Part shown: in pieces, positions 11,018-11,427 of the stretch
Layout: the number at the start of each line of letters is the position of its first letter
How positions within the stretch are numbered: position 1 is the stretch's first letter
Assembly (NCBI GenBank): GCA_012032575.1
Contig: JAAUSP010000209.1
Span: 1 to 11,427 of the forward strand
Source of the DNA: Anaerolineales bacterium
GTDB lineage: Bacteria; Chloroflexota; Anaerolineae; 4572-78; J111
DNA: 11,427 nt
Direction of reading: 5' to 3'
Program-made: the position numbers and the translations under genes
The notes under the pieces: generated by a model
What the model saw: only the letters and a program-made list of their open reading frames with translations
Database searches by the model: none
What the model was told of the DNA's origin: nothing

Positions 11018-11048
11018 AAAAATTGCGCCAGCAAAACCAGGGCGCAAT
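11018..11048 (-). terminator. Probable intrinsic terminator downstream of prfB
   Basis: ATTGCGCC (11022-11029) and GGCGCAAT (11041-11048) form an 8-bp stem with an 11-nt loop. On the minus strand the stem runs into TTTTT (11022-11018) and then GTTG. It lies about 190 nt past the prfB stop and 37 nt before the recombinase ATG, so it could end prfB transcripts or attenuate read-through into the recombinase-rpoC block. The part from 11049 to 11151 is AT-rich with TATAAT-like hexamers (for example 11110-11115) but no matched -35. Confidence 0.55.
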
Positions 11049-11151
11049 CTTCACAGATTGTTTATAAGATTGGGGTCGAAATGATGAAACTTACTTTATA
11101 CGCAAGAATTATAATGGATAGATGAATATATGTCAAATGAGGCGAAGAGAA

Positions 11152-11220
11152 GTGAGGCGAGGACACGTGAGGTGAGGACACGTGAGGCGAGGACGCGAAA
11201 ATCTTTACCTCTTCGCGTCC
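11152..11220. repeat. 15-bp tandem repeat and hairpin downstream of prfB
   Basis: There are three direct copies of a 15-bp unit, GTGAGGCGAGGACAC, at 11152-11166, 11167-11181 and 11182-11196, with one or two differences. Degenerate GAGGCGA units lie to the left. GGACGCGAA (11191-11199) and TTCGCGTCC (11212-11220) form a 9-bp hairpin with a 12-nt loop. Related GACGCG/GTGAGACG units on the other side (11221-11250) continue into the last codons of prfB. No T tract follows on the minus strand. Confidence 0.75.
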
Positions 11221-11237
11221 CCGCGTCATCGTCCGTC

Positions 11238-11427
11238 TCACCGCGTCTCACCCTCGCCGATGGTGTAACGCAGGTAGGCTTCGATAAAGCCATCCAGCCG
11301 GCCATCCAGCACCGCCTCGGCATTGCCGACTTCGTAATCGGTGCGGTGATCTTTGACCATTTTGTACGGATGCAGCACGTAGGAGCGAATCTGGTTGCCC
11401 AGCCGGCTTCGACGTGCTTGCCCTTGA
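11238..11427 (-). CDS. prfB: Peptide chain release factor 2, C-terminal end (partial, one frame break)
   Basis: This is the 3' end of a gene that starts beyond the window. The main frame reads [20 protein letters not shown], then a [15 protein letters not shown] block and a short tail IGEGETR before TGA (11240-11238). The RSYV-HPY-VKDHRT and VLDG-D-FI signatures are those of release factor 2, which ends translation at UGA and UAA codons, and not of RF1. The catalytic GGQ domain lies outside. Upstream codons (KGKHVEAGW) continue in another frame: one C appears to be missing from the CCC at 11398-11400, since four would restore EAGWGNQIRS. The last few codons lie in repeat-like sequence (GTGAGACG units), so the C-terminal tail may come from the repeat. 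Confidence 0.88.
   Translation of the reverse strand, partial: QGQARRSRLGNQIRSYVLHPYKMVKDHRTDYEVGNAEAVLDGRLDGFIEAYLRYTIGEGETR

Overview
The window looks like chromosomal core DNA of a free-living bacterium, most probably a member of the Chloroflexota (Anaerolineae/Caldilineae type). The signs are a B12-dependent (class II) ribonucleotide reductase tail, an RpoC with a long coiled-coil insertion after its N-terminal zinc finger, a Hanks-type kinase with a Thr/Pro/Ala-rich linker leading to an outer beta-propeller, and short heptamer-type minisatellites between genes. The phylum is an inference from gene style, not from a database match.

Layout, left to right: the last 60 codons of nrdJ (+); a convergent SCP2-type sterol-carrier-like gene (-); a tRNA-Val(GAC) gene (+) with a consensus promoter and its own terminator; glyA (+, serine hydroxymethyltransferase) behind a leader with a long hairpin; a HAD-family hydrolase (-) convergent with glyA and divergent from the next gene; a membrane Ser/Thr kinase with a C-terminal TolB/WD40-like propeller (+, one frameshift); then a minus-strand block, read right to left: the end of prfB (release factor 2), a Xer-like tyrosine recombinase, rpoC (RNA polymerase beta') and rpsU (ribosomal protein S21), closed by a strong terminator at 5293-5330.

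The genes serve translation and transcription (tRNA-Val, S21, RF2, beta'), one-carbon and deoxynucleotide supply (GlyA, NrdJ) and sensing (kinase). I see no defence system, CRISPR array, secondary-metabolite cluster or complete mobile element, and no convincing new multi-gene system. The notable points are these. (1) Four conserved genes each carry a single-base frame break, three of them at or beside a mononucleotide run. Sequence error is the simplest explanation. (2) The recombinase directly upstream of rpoC lacks two, perhaps three, canonical catalytic residues. (3) rpoB is not in its usual place upstream of rpoC. (4) An intergenic repeat of about 37 bp occurs twice, and other minisatellites run into the 3' ends of xer and prfB. 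(5) The glyA leader can fold into a long hairpin that contains a 10-codon ORF.

Gene-free stretches are short. The longest are 10982-11237 (terminator-like hairpin, AT-rich stretch, 15-bp tandem repeat), 2976-3198 (divergent promoter region) and 663-808 (two divergent promoters).
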